Positions 44,547 through 58,599 are shown, counted from the stretch's first letter. The stretch: DNA of 64,000 nt from Meconema thalassinum (GCA_946902985.2 OX336393.1:129174533-129238532), one strand, 5' to 3'. A program made the numbers and translations. The notes: generated by a model from the sequence alone, not told the origin.

Positions 44547-47206
44547 TTTTAGGTAGATTTCATTAGAAAGCTAACTATTGCAATGGGTACCATGTTTCGA
44601 TTTCCGGAAAATGTCGACATATCTTCGCGTTTCACATCCCCCAGACCCCAAAACCACCGTCAGTTCAAAAGTTTATATATAATTTATGTAATATATGTAT
44701 ATATGTATATCAGTTTCTTGTGGACACGATAACTGCCGTAATTTTGCACCAATCACTTTGAATTTTTTACCGAATATGTATACCCATAAAATCTCGGACG
44801 AGTTCGTTACTGGGCTAAATCGGTCGAAGGGGATGAAAATGGGGGACTCTTTTTTCGAAAAAATGAAATATTGCTATAACTCTCTTAATATGTGAAATAT
44901 CGAATCCGTTCAAAGTTCATACTATGTGTCGGATAAAGCTCAGAAATGTATGTTTGAAACGTTTTTTGATAGCACCAACCATTGACCAAAGGGGTGGGAA
45001 AAAGTGTTTTTTTCGGGAAACATTAATCATATCTCTGTTAATAGGCACAATATCAAAACCGTACGAAATGGACAATATTCCCCTAATAATTACCTAAAAC
45101 GTTTGTCTGAAAGAATTTTTGATATGAGCCACCATTGCGCCAAGGGATGAGAAAAATGATTTCGGAATTATAAGAAAATGCCAAGAGCTATCAGTGGTTG
45201 ACATGGCAACACTACTAAATTGATGAGGGATGAGCCATGACAACGCACTTGCGCGAGATCAGATTCAGATTTCCATCTGACTAAGTGTGAAGCGGCTTCG
45301 GTGACGTAACTGGTAGCATGCTGAACTTCTATGCCCAAGGTCGCGGGTTCAAAGCCAGCCGAAGTCGTCGGATTTTCTAAGAGCGCTAAAAATCCCTCAG
45401 TAAGCTTTCCTTTGGAGGGGAAGTTCCAACGTTCGTTGCGAGTTGCTGATTGAGGTGGCATCTAGTAGCCAAGTTCACAGCTAGGTGGCGTTGAAGTTAG
45501 TATCTGGTAGCAACATTAGGAACTACTGCTTGAAATTTTGCGTCTGCATTCCTTACCTGAATTACAGACTAATACAGCCATCACAATTCACACCGTTTAT
45601 CAGACAGATTCTACACTCACCCAAAGTACACGGGGTTATATGACCGCGTTGTCGCAGCCCCTAAACTGAGGAACCAACCAACATCTCTGTGGGAGATATA
45701 ATTTTGCGTGAAGAAGTAACAGACCGTTACATAGTTACACATCAGTGTCGAAACCTTGCATAAGGACAGTGTGACCACAAGTATAACAAGTAGTTCCGTG
45801 AAGAACTGTACAGCCTATTTTCATATATCCTGCGCATGTTAATTGCCTCTATCAACATACAAAATTTCAGTTTAATTGCGGTAACAGATTCGTAGATATT
45901 GAGAACCGTCTAAATATTTCAGATGGTCGCCAGGTTGGATTTTTATTTTAGTACTATTATATTAAGATTATTGTGTACGTGTGGTATTCAAACTTCAATC
46001 GCATGATTAGAACACAAGAAGTAAAAACGAGATTTTAAAATTACGCACAGCAGCCATCTTGTGATTATGCAAACAATTGAAATAAATTAGATGCCAGTGG
46101 ATCAACATTTGTGTAAGCATTTAACGTGCAACGTTTCACGGAACTCGGATAGTTAATTCGCGAGAAACGTCCATTTAAATATTTATACTTCGCGTCACCG
46201 CCATGTTGGATTCGTGCTCACCAGGTTACTGAAAGTCCTATAGGTGAACATATGTTCATAGTCTCTATGAACATAAAAAATTCAGTTTGGTTGCTGTAAA
46301 AGATTCATAGATATTGAGAACCGTCTAAATATTACGGAAGCTTGCCATTTAGGATTGTTATATGTATAGGCCATAGAGTTATGTACCATTCAAGGACACT
46401 TATTGCCTAGGTTCATTATTCAAACTTTCACTTCGATCGCATGATTACGACACAAGAAATAAAAACTTAATTTTAAAATTTCGCACAACCGCCATCTTGA
46501 GGTTATGTAAACAATCGAATTAAATTAGATGGCAGTACATTACAATCTGCAAAATCATTTACTGTACCACATTTCACTGCGCTCAGAGAGTTAACTCACG
46601 AGAAAAGTCTATTAAAATATTTCAAATTCGCTTGGTCGCCATGTTCGTTTTGTACTTTACAGGTTTATGAATTATACATAGGTAAACATGTATCAGTACC
46701 CTTTATCACCGTACAAAATTGCAGGGTGATATCTGTAATAGTTTCGGGGATATAGAATGTCAGTGAAATATTTCGCACAGCCGCCATTTTGAGGTTATGT
46801 AAACTATTGAACTAAATTAGATTTCAGTGCATTGCAATGTGTATAGATATTTGCTGTACCAAGTTTCATTTCGTTTGGATAGTTAAATCGCGAGAAAAGT
46901 CTATTTAAAAGTCTCCACTTCGCTGGCCGCCATGTTGGTTATGTAGTAACCAGGTTTTTGAAAGTCTCATAGGTGAACTTCTAGTAGTACCCTTTATCAC
47001 CGTACACAATTTCAGGGCGATATCCGTTATAGTTTCAGAGATACTGAATGCTAGTGAAATATTTCGCACAGCCGCCATGTTGGATTGGTGAGACTTAAGA
47101 AAATTCGATGGGCACGGTCGAGGTCGCCGGGAATAGTGCTATGAACTTACCGAGTTTCACTGAAATCGCTCCAGCCGTTTAGATTTTATTAGGGGGGACA
47201 CACACA

Positions 47207-47238
<32 letters not shown>

Positions 47239-47527
47239 GGACAAAAGGTGATCTCATAAGCCTATTTTTTTTTTCAAAATTGAAAATAGGCTAAAAATGG
47301 ACTCCAAATGACAAGAAGGTTACCGTCCCCATAAAAACAATAAAATGTTTAAAATATGTTTAAAATGAAGAAAAACAAAGTTAATTAATCTCCAATTATA
47401 AAATACTTTCACGCGATAAATGAGGTCTGATCCTTCTACGAAAACCTGCATATTCTGCCTATTTTCGCCTATCTCCAAGTTTGTCCGGTGAAATCTACCT
47501 CCGCCTTCCGGCGTGCCGAGAGGAATT
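44547..47527 (+). repeat. Composite repeat U, tandem unit 2 (interrupted)
   Basis: Second unit: same start and AT-rich blocks with a shortened TA tract, tRNA-like head at 45288-45370 (GTAACTGGTAGCATGCTGAA, GGGTTCAAAGCC), and a longer 3' part like 25664-26381. It ends CCTTCCGGCGTGCCGAGAGG at 47505-47524 followed by a T run. A family B helentron-like element splits it at 45785-47297. Confidence 0.85.
45785..47297 (-). mobile_element. Helentron-like element, family B, inserted in repeat U
   Basis: About 1.51 kb, a near match to 8665-10185. Plus strand starts AACAAGTAGTTCCGTGAAGA and ends GAAAATAGGCTAAAAA after (CA)n at 47204-47238. GCCAT anchors at 46053, 46200, 46344, 46491, 46638, 46783, 46929 and 47074 give intervals of 144-147 bp. 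The empty site at 26151-26160 (GTATAAAAATTAACCCC) against the filled GTAT...TGGACTCC shows insertion in an A/T run and no visible target duplication. Confidence 0.85.
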
Positions 47528-49736
47528 TTTTTATCTTTCAAAAGCACTTTACATATAACACTAAAAAATGATACCCTTTCTTTCATAGCACTTAACACTT
47601 CACTTATTTCTACACCATATCTCAGTGATTCCTGGCAACCCTATCGGCGGTCAACACTTCGATGTAAGTCCCACGACTCAGCATTGAACGTGTAATGGCT
47701 CGAACGGGTCCTTTGCTCCTATACTGGAATTACTGCTTTAGTTTTTTACACTGCTTCGAATAGTCTATCATTCGGTTTTACCTTATCGGCCTTATTTAAG
47801 CGATAAATGTCTTTCACTTTTCTTTACTTCCAACTCTATCTGGCGGTCTATCGCACTTCGATCCCTATCTTTGGCCTCCCTGTCCCGATGGCCTTATACT
47901 TTTCTAACGTATAATTTGATTAGCTTGTTCGGACTTCGAACCTGCGCTGCTCTGAGTTCCTTTGGCTAGAACCTATCTCTTTGCGATGCAACCTAATTTG
48001 CTTTTCTCTTCGTATATGAATGTCTTTAATGACGTCTCGACTGAACGTACCGTATCTGTAATTTATTGGAGTTCTCTGACTTTGCCACAATGTCAAACTC
48101 ACGTCCCTGAACTCGGCGTTCCTTACTGTCTTTATGATGCCTGATCGCTGTTTCCTTTCGATGCTGTAACTTTACTTATTCGATAGTTCCGTAAAGACCC
48201 TTCGGAGTCTCGAACTAACACTGTTCAGCGTGGCGCGCTTTTAATATGCTGGCCTGCACTTTAGGCTATAATACTGTCTTTTGATTTGACGCGGCGTAAC
48301 TTGCCTTCATTGAGGTTCTCGTCGAATACTTATCGGCTGATCCAGCGCAATGCGCCTTAGTGATCACTGCGGACTGGTACTTTTGCGATGCAGCGTGTAA
48401 CGCCCCTGCGAACACTACAAAACTGAGTTGAACTGACTGTGAAACAGCACTGCGCTCTCTAGCGTTTCTGTTAGACTGAATATCTGATGCGATTCAGCGC
48501 GACACGCCTCTGGGGTCGATGAAGACTGAACTGAATTGATACTGGTCACTGGTTGATCCAGCGTGTAGCGCCCCTGCGCACACTTGGGACTGAATACTAC
48601 ATACGGCAATCGTTGCCTATTTATTTGATTCATGACAAATAAACTACTTTGGCTTCTCCTCCAAAATTAACTTTTGAACTAACCATGGTATCATTCTGAG
48701 AAAATAACCATCTTAAAGCACGCGATCTCGATGTTCCAAATATATAAAAATTTCCTAAATCGGATCGTGGGAACATGTTAATAAAATTTTTTATCGCTCC
48801 TACATTTATGTGGGTGGATATTCTTTTTTTTTTCCTTCTCAACTATCTGGCTCGGTAAAGTCCCTACCGTAAAATGCTGACTTAGCCTTTCTATACTGTG
48901 CAAATATTAACAACTTTTACCACTCTAAAAATTCTAGTTTCTAAAATAAGTAACATTGGCGGAGAGATTCTTCAGTAATTTTGCGTATTTTTGACTAATT
49001 TTAATTATTTAATCCATTTCTTGGCCACTCCTTCCAAACAGTGTTGGCAATTTACCGCTGACAATGTGTTTCTCAGTTATATATTTTATCTCTCTCTTGC
49101 ACGGAAGATTCCACTGGGTCTATTTTAATCTCTGCGTAACCCTTCTTCAGCTGAGTTTGCGGGTGACAGCATGCACAGCTGCAGTCATTACTCCACTATT
49201 GCCTCACCGGTCTATGCGTCATATAGATGTGATTTCGTATTAACCCTTATGCTACCCTTAAAAACTGTATAAAATATACTATATTATTTCTTCTTTTCCT
49301 GACTTGAAATGTCGTAGGTTCGATGCCTATGCCAAAGTCCATTTGGGCACATTATAAACATGAAATAAATGCTGCAGGAGTAAACAGTGAATCTTTCGGC
49401 TATTTTATACACAAAAACTAAAAAAATTAAAAAGCTACTACCAATGTGCATAACAAAGTTTGAATGAAATTTCCTTTACGTTAACGACAAAAAAGAGCAA
49501 ATCAACACTTCACAAGTGAATTAGTGAATTTGTAAAGAAAAACAGGGAGTGAGTTGTTTATGTTCATGTTTTTGAAACATCGCGGTTTTGCCGATTACCA
49601 TATTGGAAGCTTATGTGTCGCAAAGGCATTGCTGCAAGCTAGATCGATGCTAGCAATGCTTGTAAAATCATTACAGAACAGTGTTGGTTTTCGAGCCTTA
49701 AAATCAATATATTGTCGTATTTGACGCAACTCCACC
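47528..49736. other. Unassigned sequence with a repeated CAGCGTG motif
   Basis: CAGCGTGTAACGCCCCTGCG (48391) and CAGCGTGTAGCGCCCCTGCG (48557) are near-identical at a 166-bp step; weaker relatives occur at 48342 and 48494. No gene recognised. The far end carries the right Tigger-like terminus. Confidence 0.45.
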
Positions 49737-49806
49737 TAATCCGAATTTTCGCTAATCCGCACAGTGTTCGGTGCCAAATAGATCGGATTAGCGGGACTCT
49801 ACTGTA

Positions 49807-50154
49807 ATTGGCGACAAATATGTGTAGGCTATCTATGAATGGAGAGGAAATAAGTGAGGTTTTGACGCGGTGTGAAGTGAAGTGCATGCGAGTGAATGTA
49901 TGACAGATGACAACGACTTTGAAATATTTCCGATACAAATTATAAAAAAAAAATGATAAAAATTGAACTTGAGTTTTATTTAGGGAAAATTATTTATGAA
50001 AAAATATCAATATTGTAAAAGATTCCTAGGTATGAGATAATTTTTATCAAATACTTGTAATTTCACGAAATTTAGCGTGGCATTTTAAACATAAATACTT
50101 ATAAAAGCCTGACATCAATAGGATTAGTTTTATGAGTACTTTTATCATACGTAT
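49807..50154. other. AT-rich spacer
   Basis: Nothing recognised; A-rich run near 49945-49955. Confidence 0.4.
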
Positions 50155-51095
50155 GAAAAAAATAGGCTTATGAGATCACTTTTTGTCCGTGTGTGTCTTA
50201 ATAAAATCTAATCGGCAGTAGCAATTTCAATTAAACTCGGTACGACAAGAGTACTATTTTGTCCGACCTCGACTGTGCCTTCACATTTAAGTACGTTTCA
50301 CCAATCCAACATAGCGGCCGCACGAAACATTTCACCGGCATTCAATAGCTCCGCAACTATTACAGATATAGGCTAACCCTGAAATTGTGTACGGTGATAA
50401 AGACTACTAAGGTAAGTTCAGATATGTAACGCTTAAGTACCTGTTAGGTACAAAAATAACATGGCATTCAAAAGAAGTTCAAATATTCAAATGACATTTT
50501 CTCGAGATTTAATCAACTGAGCACAGTGATACCTAACGCCCTACATGTCTATACAAAATTGAATCTAATGGCATCTAATTCAATCAATAGATTTCATAAA
50601 AGCAAGATGGGGGCTGTGCAAAATTTTAAAAATGAGCTTTCATTTTTGGGTCCTAATCATGTGATCGAAGTGAACGTTTGAAATCTACACAATAATCTTC
50701 ATTTTGGTAGCCGACATACCTCTATGGCCTACATATAGAACAATACCATATGGTGGTCATCTGAAATATTTAGATGGTTCTCAATATCAGCTAATCTATT
50801 ACAGCAACCAATCTGAAATTGTGTATGTTAATTGAGGATATTAGCATAAGTGCACCTATTGGCCCTTTAATAACCTGGTTAACATAAATGCAACATGGAG
50901 GCGATATGAAATTTGAAGAGTTATATGGATATTTCTCGCGATTCAAATATTCGAGTGAAGCAAATCTTCATTCAAGGCTTTATATATTGTCATCGAATTT
51001 AATTTAATTTCTATGAGAACTTAAAATGGCGGCTGTGCTAAATTTTAAAAATCACGTTTATATTTCTCGTTTCTTAAACAAGCGATAGAAATGTA
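50155..51095 (+). mobile_element. Helentron-like element, family B, diverged partial copy
   Basis: Starts AAAAATAGGCTTATGAGATC, the family B subterminal sequence, with the outermost bases missing. ATGG/ATAG anchors (the complement of the GCCAT word) lie at 50311, 50461, 50607, 50750, 50894 and 51026, steps of 150, 146, 143, 144 and 132. It loses similarity near 51095 before reaching the hairpin end. More diverged than the other two copies. Confidence 0.75.
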
Positions 51096-51514
51096 ATGGG
51101 TTGGTTGGCTATAATAAGCCACGATTATAATATGCATATGCTGCCATATAATTCTATAATATATATATATATATATTATGACCGTTTGACCGAAGTCCCA
51201 CGTGCACACGAGTATGAATTTCAACATCCGCCGAGCATAAGACTCAAAAAAAATCGGGGTCAAACTGAGTATAGCAAAGCAAAAACTTCTAACCAAAAAT
51301 CAGCCGGACGGATATCGAAATTCACACTCCATAAAGGATGGAAGGCAGTGCAAATAATTTGTGAATAACACCAATTTCTTAAAATACCTAAGTTTAATTT
51401 AACTGTCTGCAGGTCCTATTTGAATATAATAATCCCCAGGGGAGAAATCTAAAGTTCCAGACCTGAAAATAAAGACATCCCACGCACCCCCCTTGGTCCC
51501 TTGTCTACACACTG
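51096..51514. other. Unassigned sequence
   Basis: Contains a short (AT)n run (51156-51176); no gene recognised. Confidence 0.4.
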
Positions 51515-54500
51515 AAACCGAGGGGGTCATGCTGACTGGTATCGAAAGTGGATCTCGGAGATAAGTTGAGCTCAGAAGGAAGGTTCCACCAGGGAACGAA
51601 CCCGAGATCTGTTGAGGGAGTTTCGTTGTAAAAACCCCTAGAGGAAAGTACATGTTTAATCACTGGTGTGATATCAGTTGATACTGGCATTATTTAGTGA
51701 AATAATGCAGGGAAAATGAGCGGAATATAGCATTAGTGGACTACTTGGAGTAGGCTATGCTGGACTTGGAACACAGAAGTGCAGAGTTTGACAGTTTACT
51801 AATAGCCCCAGAATTGTGGGAGGAGACTCATGGAGCCCTGTCAATCACGTTGACCTACTTAAGTCGTCTGCAAGAGGTCGGGGGGTTGAATAATGACTCA
51901 GTTCTTCCCCGTTTGAGAATAAAACCGAGAAGAGAGGGGAGAGATCCCAAGGAAAATCATTGATTACTCGTGATTGGAGCAACGCAATGACATGAGAGTT
52001 GCACACAGGTGAATCTTTAGCCAGGAGGCTAATTTTAGAGCCATTAAACTGCGAAATCAAGGCATATTTAATGGAGTGCGTAAGAACACAGGACTATGGA
52101 TGTTCGCGGCATGGTTTGACTATGTCACCGGGGATTTCCACTGGAAACCGCGTCCCCACGCTATGGAAAAGGCAATTAATATTAATTAATTGGCCGATCG
52201 ATCCTTCAGCACGCAGATAGTTTTGGGACCGGTGAAGAAAAAGGAACCCGATGAGCATTGTTTCGAGACCAGAATCATCCTGGGAGAGGAGATGATATAG
52301 CGCGGGAATTCTAGGTCTACGTGTTCGTGTGAAACGGATATAAGGGTGTGGACCCAGTCGGGAGGTCAGTTGTTGGAACAGACTCGAGCGCGGAACGTAT
52401 GTCGCTCTGGCACAGGGAAGGACGCTCACATAAAGACTTGAACACTTTAGTGTTAATCATTATATTCGCCGTGCAGTGTAATGCACCAAGTGAGAATATA
52501 ATAATGCATAGTCAGGAAGTAATAAGAAGTACGGTAATCAACGAACTTTATTGTGTGAAATGCGTATTAGCGAAGTCAAGGAAGGAGGCCCAGACTTCGA
52601 CTTGGGAAGCCGTGCAGTAAAACTTTTAGAAGGCTTTTATTAAGGACAGTCGTGCTGCATGTGTATAGGCGGAAGTACGAGCAATTGTCAATGTTCACAG
52701 AGGAAGTACCGTGTGATATAAGTTGCAGAACATTGAAAGTAATAATTTGTGTAAAGACTATGTACAATGTTAAGCGCAGTGTGTAATTTATGGATTGGTT
52801 ATACATGTCTTCCTACGCCGGACTGCGCTGGGAGAAACTTTATGAAGCATTTGGTGAAATGTCTTAAGTATACCAAATAGTAACGCTCAGGACGAAAGTA
52901 AGCATCTTTATGCAAAGCAGGAAGTTTATCGTAGGATAATTGATAGACTGTTGGTGAATCCGTAGGCAGATGATCCAGACTTTCAATCAGGAGTTGGTAG
53001 GAGCATGGAGGATGCCGTCAATACCTGTAATTCTGATATTTTGCCAGGGAATTTCAACCAATGAAAAGTGTAAAAAGTGACGTGTGTTATGTAGAAATCA
53101 TATGTGAAATATCTTTTAAATTAATGGTTTAATAAGTGTCATAAAGTGTCATGTGTTTTGGAAGCAATAGCTTCATCATAGAAATGGAAAGTGCCGTGTG
53201 CTTGGTGAAAGAAATGTATTATAAAATGTGTATATTCAGTATGCAAATGTCGCGCTAACTCTGCAAATGGCAGGCGACATTGGAGAATATGAGTGGTTGG
53301 AGCCACCGGGATAAGCCTAGATGTGAGTACCCCACAAATTATGATTATATAGAAGTATAGCCCACTGCTTGTAATGTGATTTCAGAATTATAAATATGCC
53401 AGTAAGAATCAGTAGTAGGAGATAGACCCTCCAGGTTTAATTGTTGTTGTGCTGATTTTAGTAGAGTTGAGATGTTGTTATACATCAGTGAGTGGATTAA
53501 TCGTTACCACTATTAATAAAATGGCAAATCAGTTATGTAAACTTAACGTAACGAACACGGATGTTCGATTTTTAAGATGGTTATGTTGTGTCGGATTATG
53601 GTAATTTATGTCAGTAATAATAATAATAATAATAAATAATAATAATAAAAGGTATGAATGAATACATCAGGTAAAATGTTGTAAGCAAGAAATATTTACG
53701 CTAATTGGAAGACTTATCGATCTAAGCAGTAAGATTACATTAAGGGATGAGAAAAGAGTTTAATATCAGAATATATTGTGTTAATGGGAATATAATTATG
53801 CAAGAAAATGGAAGAGCTTAAGAGTGAATTGAATTTGCAGCTTATGTAAAAGCTTATAGAGTAATTGATAGATTTCTCTTAATAATCAAAGGACGAAGAT
53901 CATAATATCAGGTCAGGGAGCCAGGTAATCTATTCGACGTATGAAATCTCGTATAGCCGTGGGCATACTGAGATATGTACTTTGTGCCAGAGTGTATTTA
54001 GTGATTGGACCCTAACTCTGATGATGGATATGGAATGGTCCGGGTTCGAATCCTGTGATAGGTGAGAGGAGAACAATGGACACCTCTGCACCCTATCTGA
54101 TCGCCCGAGAACTTATTATTGAGTGATTTGGCTCTTTTGAAGCGAATCTTATGGACGGCAGCATGTGGCTGACCGCATCATTTATTAAGATACCGGTTAT
54201 CCAGATCGACCAATGTTTTTATGAATCTCGTGCCTTCATGTTGAAATGGACCTATTGGTGCCAGTTATTATTATATCCTCAGGGTAGTAATAAATGTTAA
54301 GCTCATCCAGTACCTATTTGCATACCATTCAGTTTAAATCCATTGGGATATGTGCGTCATTGTGACCACGGTATTGTCTTTAAAATCGTACTACTGCTTG
54401 GGGAGATATAAGCCATGAGGCAGGAAGGCGGGGGACGGTTTACTGCGGTAACCTCACTCCACTCCATTGTATACAAGCCGCTCGGAAGGGGGCTGAGCTG

Positions 54501-55420
54501 TCAAGCGAACCGTGAAAGTTAAGGTTTAAGAAAAGGGCAGATTTAAGACCCTGTTAGTAACATGAAAGGAAACATTGTTATATTGAGTAATGAAGTCATG
54601 TGGTTTAAGAACACATTGGTAATTATAGATCACCCTGATGGTTTAAGATTTTAGCAATCTAACGAATGGTTGGAAGTTGCATTTTTACTGTCACTGACAC
54701 GGATTTCAGAAGTTGGGCACTTGACGCCACAGGCTACGCTCGCAAGGGTAGCTTAATAATACCATCCGACACAGCGATAAAGAACGTTTTGAAGATGAAA
54801 TCACAACGGCATGCAGTGGAACTATATAAATAGAGAGAAGTGTAGGGGTAGCTTTACATAATTCTGGAGTTGCTCGGAGATTTGATGTGCAACACCCGAA
54901 TAGGCTAATGCATGAAAAGCATTTGGTGGGAAGAGAGAGATCAAACACACACGGTACACATAATTGTCAAAGTAAGACAAGGTTTAAGAAACAAGTAATT
55001 TTGTGAAATTAAAGAAGTCACATTAGATGACAGAAGAGTAAAAGTACAGTTTGTTTATGAAAGTTGTATGTGCATCAGCGCACTAGAGTGAAGTGTGAAG
55101 TCAATAAAAGGGTAAAGGTTTGAGTATTGAGATGAGTTTATTATGATGATATTATGTTAATATTGGTGGATTGTGGAAGTAATTTTTGTTTGATTTTGTT
55201 TTATGTTTGTTGGGATTGTTTTTATATGTTTGAAGCCATGATTTTAGTACTGAATTAAAATCTTTAGAATAGAGCTGTGCCTTATCATTGTAGAGTTGAT
55301 ACCTTTTAGTCTCAAATCCAAAATATGCAACTGCTCAATTGGGGAACGGTACACGCCTGAGACCTGACGCTAGCTGGAGGCGGAAGCATATTTTCCATGG
55401 AGATTACTCACATGGATACA
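51515..55420 (+). repeat. 4.2-kb unknown repeat, copy 2
   Basis: Second copy of 32873-37095. Landmarks in the same order: GTCATGCTGACTGG, GGAAGGTTCCACCAGGGAAC, TTTAATCACTGGTGTGATAT, AATTAATATTAATTAATTGG, CAGACTTTCAATCAGGAGTT, GCGCAGTGTGTAATTTATGG, CATTGTAGAGTTGATACCTT and GAGATTACTCACATGG at the 3' end. Scattered substitutions and many indels separate the copies, so they are old relative to each other. No conserved frame is seen between them. Confidence 0.65.
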
Positions 55421-56695
55421 ATACAAAATTTATAACGCATAAAATAAAATATTTTCAGCCTCTATCCAAAAGAAAATTCACTATTCTCAATAATAATTAC
55501 TGATGTCTGAGAAAATCATTAGTCCATCTCAGCATCTGCTTCACTGAATTATTTTAACTGTACAATTATCACTGATGTGCAGGAAAATATCAGTCCATCC
55601 TGACACCATGATTCTAATATTTACAAGAGTATCACTTGAATCAACTTTTCCCTGAAATGTTTCAATCTCTGCGGGGAAATTCACACATCTTCAACTTAAT
55701 TCAGGGAAATCACATTCCCAAAACGGCGTGAAATCAAAAAAACAAAAACCCCAAGACAGTATTTATCAAAATTTAAACATTAACTGAACTTCGGACATTT
55801 CCACTATGTCACCAAAAATAAATGTTATTCACCAATTCACATTATATTTAAATCCTCTGATTTAATCGCTTCGATTTAACTTCTTTGATCATCTGCATGT
55901 AATTCAATTATTTATGTCAATCCTTTCAATTTAATTTCTTGCAAAAAAATATTATTTAGTATAATCCACATTGGCACTTTACGAAAATTAATGGATCCAC
56001 AAATTCAATCAGCTATCAGCTTAAAATTGTCAATACACCAACCAATCTCTAGACAAAATGCCTCTCATGCTATCGATTCGTTAAATAGGACACGGTAAGG
56101 CCTTCAGCAAAAACTAGGACGTGACATCAACTTATTCAAATATAAACGACTACACCATGCGGGCGACTATACAACAGTCTAAGGATGTAGAAATTCACCA
56201 ACGATCGGCCACTAGTTTCCCATATGAGCGACTACATTGTCCTCATTCTAATCATATTTGAGCATGGAGCAATTATTTGACCCTCAACTCAACTTTATAA
56301 ACATCCATTATTAATTCATATTTTATTTTCACATTTGACCATTATAATCTTATTTTTATGACGCCCCCTCAGCTACGCAGGCTGGGTTCAATGGCTTCTA
56401 ATCAACCAACACATGGGATCATGCGCTCCCTCACAAAATTCAAATATCTCAGCCTTTCGCATAGGTGTAATAAACTTTTAAAGTCTGCCCCCAACACACC
56501 TCGGTTAAACTGTCGCATAATTCCAATACATAGTTCCTCATTTTATACAAAAATTCGTATATGAATGACCTTCCGTTCCCAATATCAAAGATCACGCTTT
56601 CGGCATGTCCATCCATTCAAAATCAACTCCCATAATATCAACTACGATCCATTATTCCTTCAATGATTAACCGTCATTATTACCAAGAATTATTA

Positions 56696-56765
<70 letters not shown>

Positions 56766-58437
56766 TTCATTCATATTGGAAAATGTTCAAAACAATATAA
56801 TCATTTACATATAATTATTATCATTATGGCTTGACTATCAGTCATACAGCCTTTCGATGTCATATCTCAACTTCATTTACAACAAGAAAATATTTTACAT
56901 TTATTTTAAATTCAAATATAAACATTTATAAATTCACAGAAAATTTCGAACTATTATTCCCAAGGAATAATATTTAAACGTAATGTGGCTATCCACATTC
57001 CTCATCTATCAACATATTCAAAAGAAGAAATTACTAACAAAATCGAGAAAATATTATAAACAAAATAAATTAATTATAAACCATTTAATTATGAACAAAT
57101 CCAAAAATTATCTCAAAGTCCCCTAACATAAGGTTTAGACGTGGAATGGTGTAAAATATCTTCCACACAATAGTCTACTGCTATATTGAAGCTTATCAGG
57201 TTGACATCCCAAACGCACTAGATTTCCATCAAAGAGATCCATTCGATATAACTCGGCTGATAAATCTTCAAATGTGCAATAACGACTTGAAATAAAAATC
57301 CATAAGCGTAAACCTACTTAGCAGACAGTATAGTCGAAATTGAGAATGCAATAACTAGCTACTTAATAATAAAGTTGGCTTACATCGTGAAGATCTTGTA
57401 GGCATAGTCCTTCTGCTGAACAATCCATGTAGGCCGGCTGGCACACGTTCTTTCCAGTGGACAGATGTTCCGAGACCCTACTCGCTTATACTCCATTATT
57501 CCGGAAGATGTTCCCAACAATCCCATGACATCTTACCTCCAGCTCTTTTAACACTTCATGGAGACGGTCCGATCTACCATTTTCGAACTACTATGATGCA
57601 TGTCTGGCAACATAATGTTATAAGTATTCGAGTCCCAAGCACACTTGCAGCTTTGTGCCACAGAAAACTTCCTAACTCGACTGGTTCACTTCCCGTTCTA
57701 AAATATCAACTCCGGGTATGAAATCATGTTTCAACCAATACTGTTTTCCTTTCGATCCTCGCGTACGGTATCTGCTTGTGGCCTTGCTGTTTGAACGATA
57801 CACTGACAATCTTAAGAGTGGTTTACGCAGCATGCTAGCACCATTTCTAGTTTATAGGCTATATTCCTTAGATGAGTAAGGAATTCCCCAATACTTTGCA
57901 CACACCAAAGCAATGGCTTGCCCCTCTAGCTTATTTATGATATCAGGGTTTTAAGGCCCACATCATATACGGTGATTGCCTTCCAACTCTTTTAAGACTG
58001 GTATCTTTCAACACAAATATCTGTCAAGCACGTAGACCTTGAGCACGCGGTGTTAGTCGCTATACAGTCTCGCCTCTCTGCTTCACCTGTGGCGTGCGGC
58101 CTACTTCCTTCAGCCACTCCGATGCGAAAAATAATCCTTGCGCCTGGCTTCTTCAACTCCAATATCTTCTGATCTAAACGACGGATTCTCTTGATCTCTT
58201 CGGTAATTTTCCCAGTAATGAGTACTGCATGTTCCCCCGATGTTTTGGTGGTTCAACCTCTTCACATAGAAATTCGCAAAAATACCATATGAGTCCTCTC
58301 ATATCGACGCTCTCTCCTTCTAGCGTTAACTTGATGAAACAAAATACCTCAGCTCCTCGCGTTCTTCAAACAGGTGGTTCCTCTAAGAAAAACAATCTGT
58401 GGCCCTCATCTAAATGGTCACATCATATATACATACA
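55421..58437. other. Three-kilobase AT-rich tract without identified genes
   Basis: No frame above about 70 codons and no domain. The only clear structure is the microsatellite at 56689-56762. Not matched elsewhere in the window by eye. Confidence 0.4.
56689..56762. repeat. (ATT)n microsatellite
   Basis: About 24 near-perfect ATT units followed by CATTCATTCAT. Confidence 0.95.
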
Positions 58438-58599
58438 TACTAGCAGGTACCCGTGGCTTCGCTCGCGATCAAGACAATGGGGACGATGCTTTATTGCTGA
58501 TAATTGGTCCATTCTATTACAACAATCGCGGCTACAGGTGGGTCCATTCTAATTCTGAAAATTCTGATGCATACAGTATTTTGATATGAGCAGAAATGA

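Larger units (their letters stand above)
39283..49804. mobile_element. Pogo/Tigger-like terminal inverted repeats enclosing 10.5 kb
   Basis: Left end CAGTAGAGTCCCGCCAATC (39283) and right end GATTAGCGGGACTCTACTG (to 49804) are inverted repeats, 20 of 22 matching, flanked by TA on each side (39281-39282, 49805-49806). Subterminal CTAATCCGAA words recur at both ends (about 39310-39335 and 49737-49755). These ends are typical of pogo/Tigger elements. The inside holds a THAP-type transposon and repeat U copies, and about 5 kb left over without a pogo transposase frame. The pair may be one element enlarged by nested insertions. Confidence 0.7.

Noticed and set aside
32873..55420. A single LTR retrotransposon with two 4-kb LTRs
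   Set aside because: The two copies are diverged by many indels, no gag/pol lies between them, and the interior is filled with unrelated elements that have their own boundaries.
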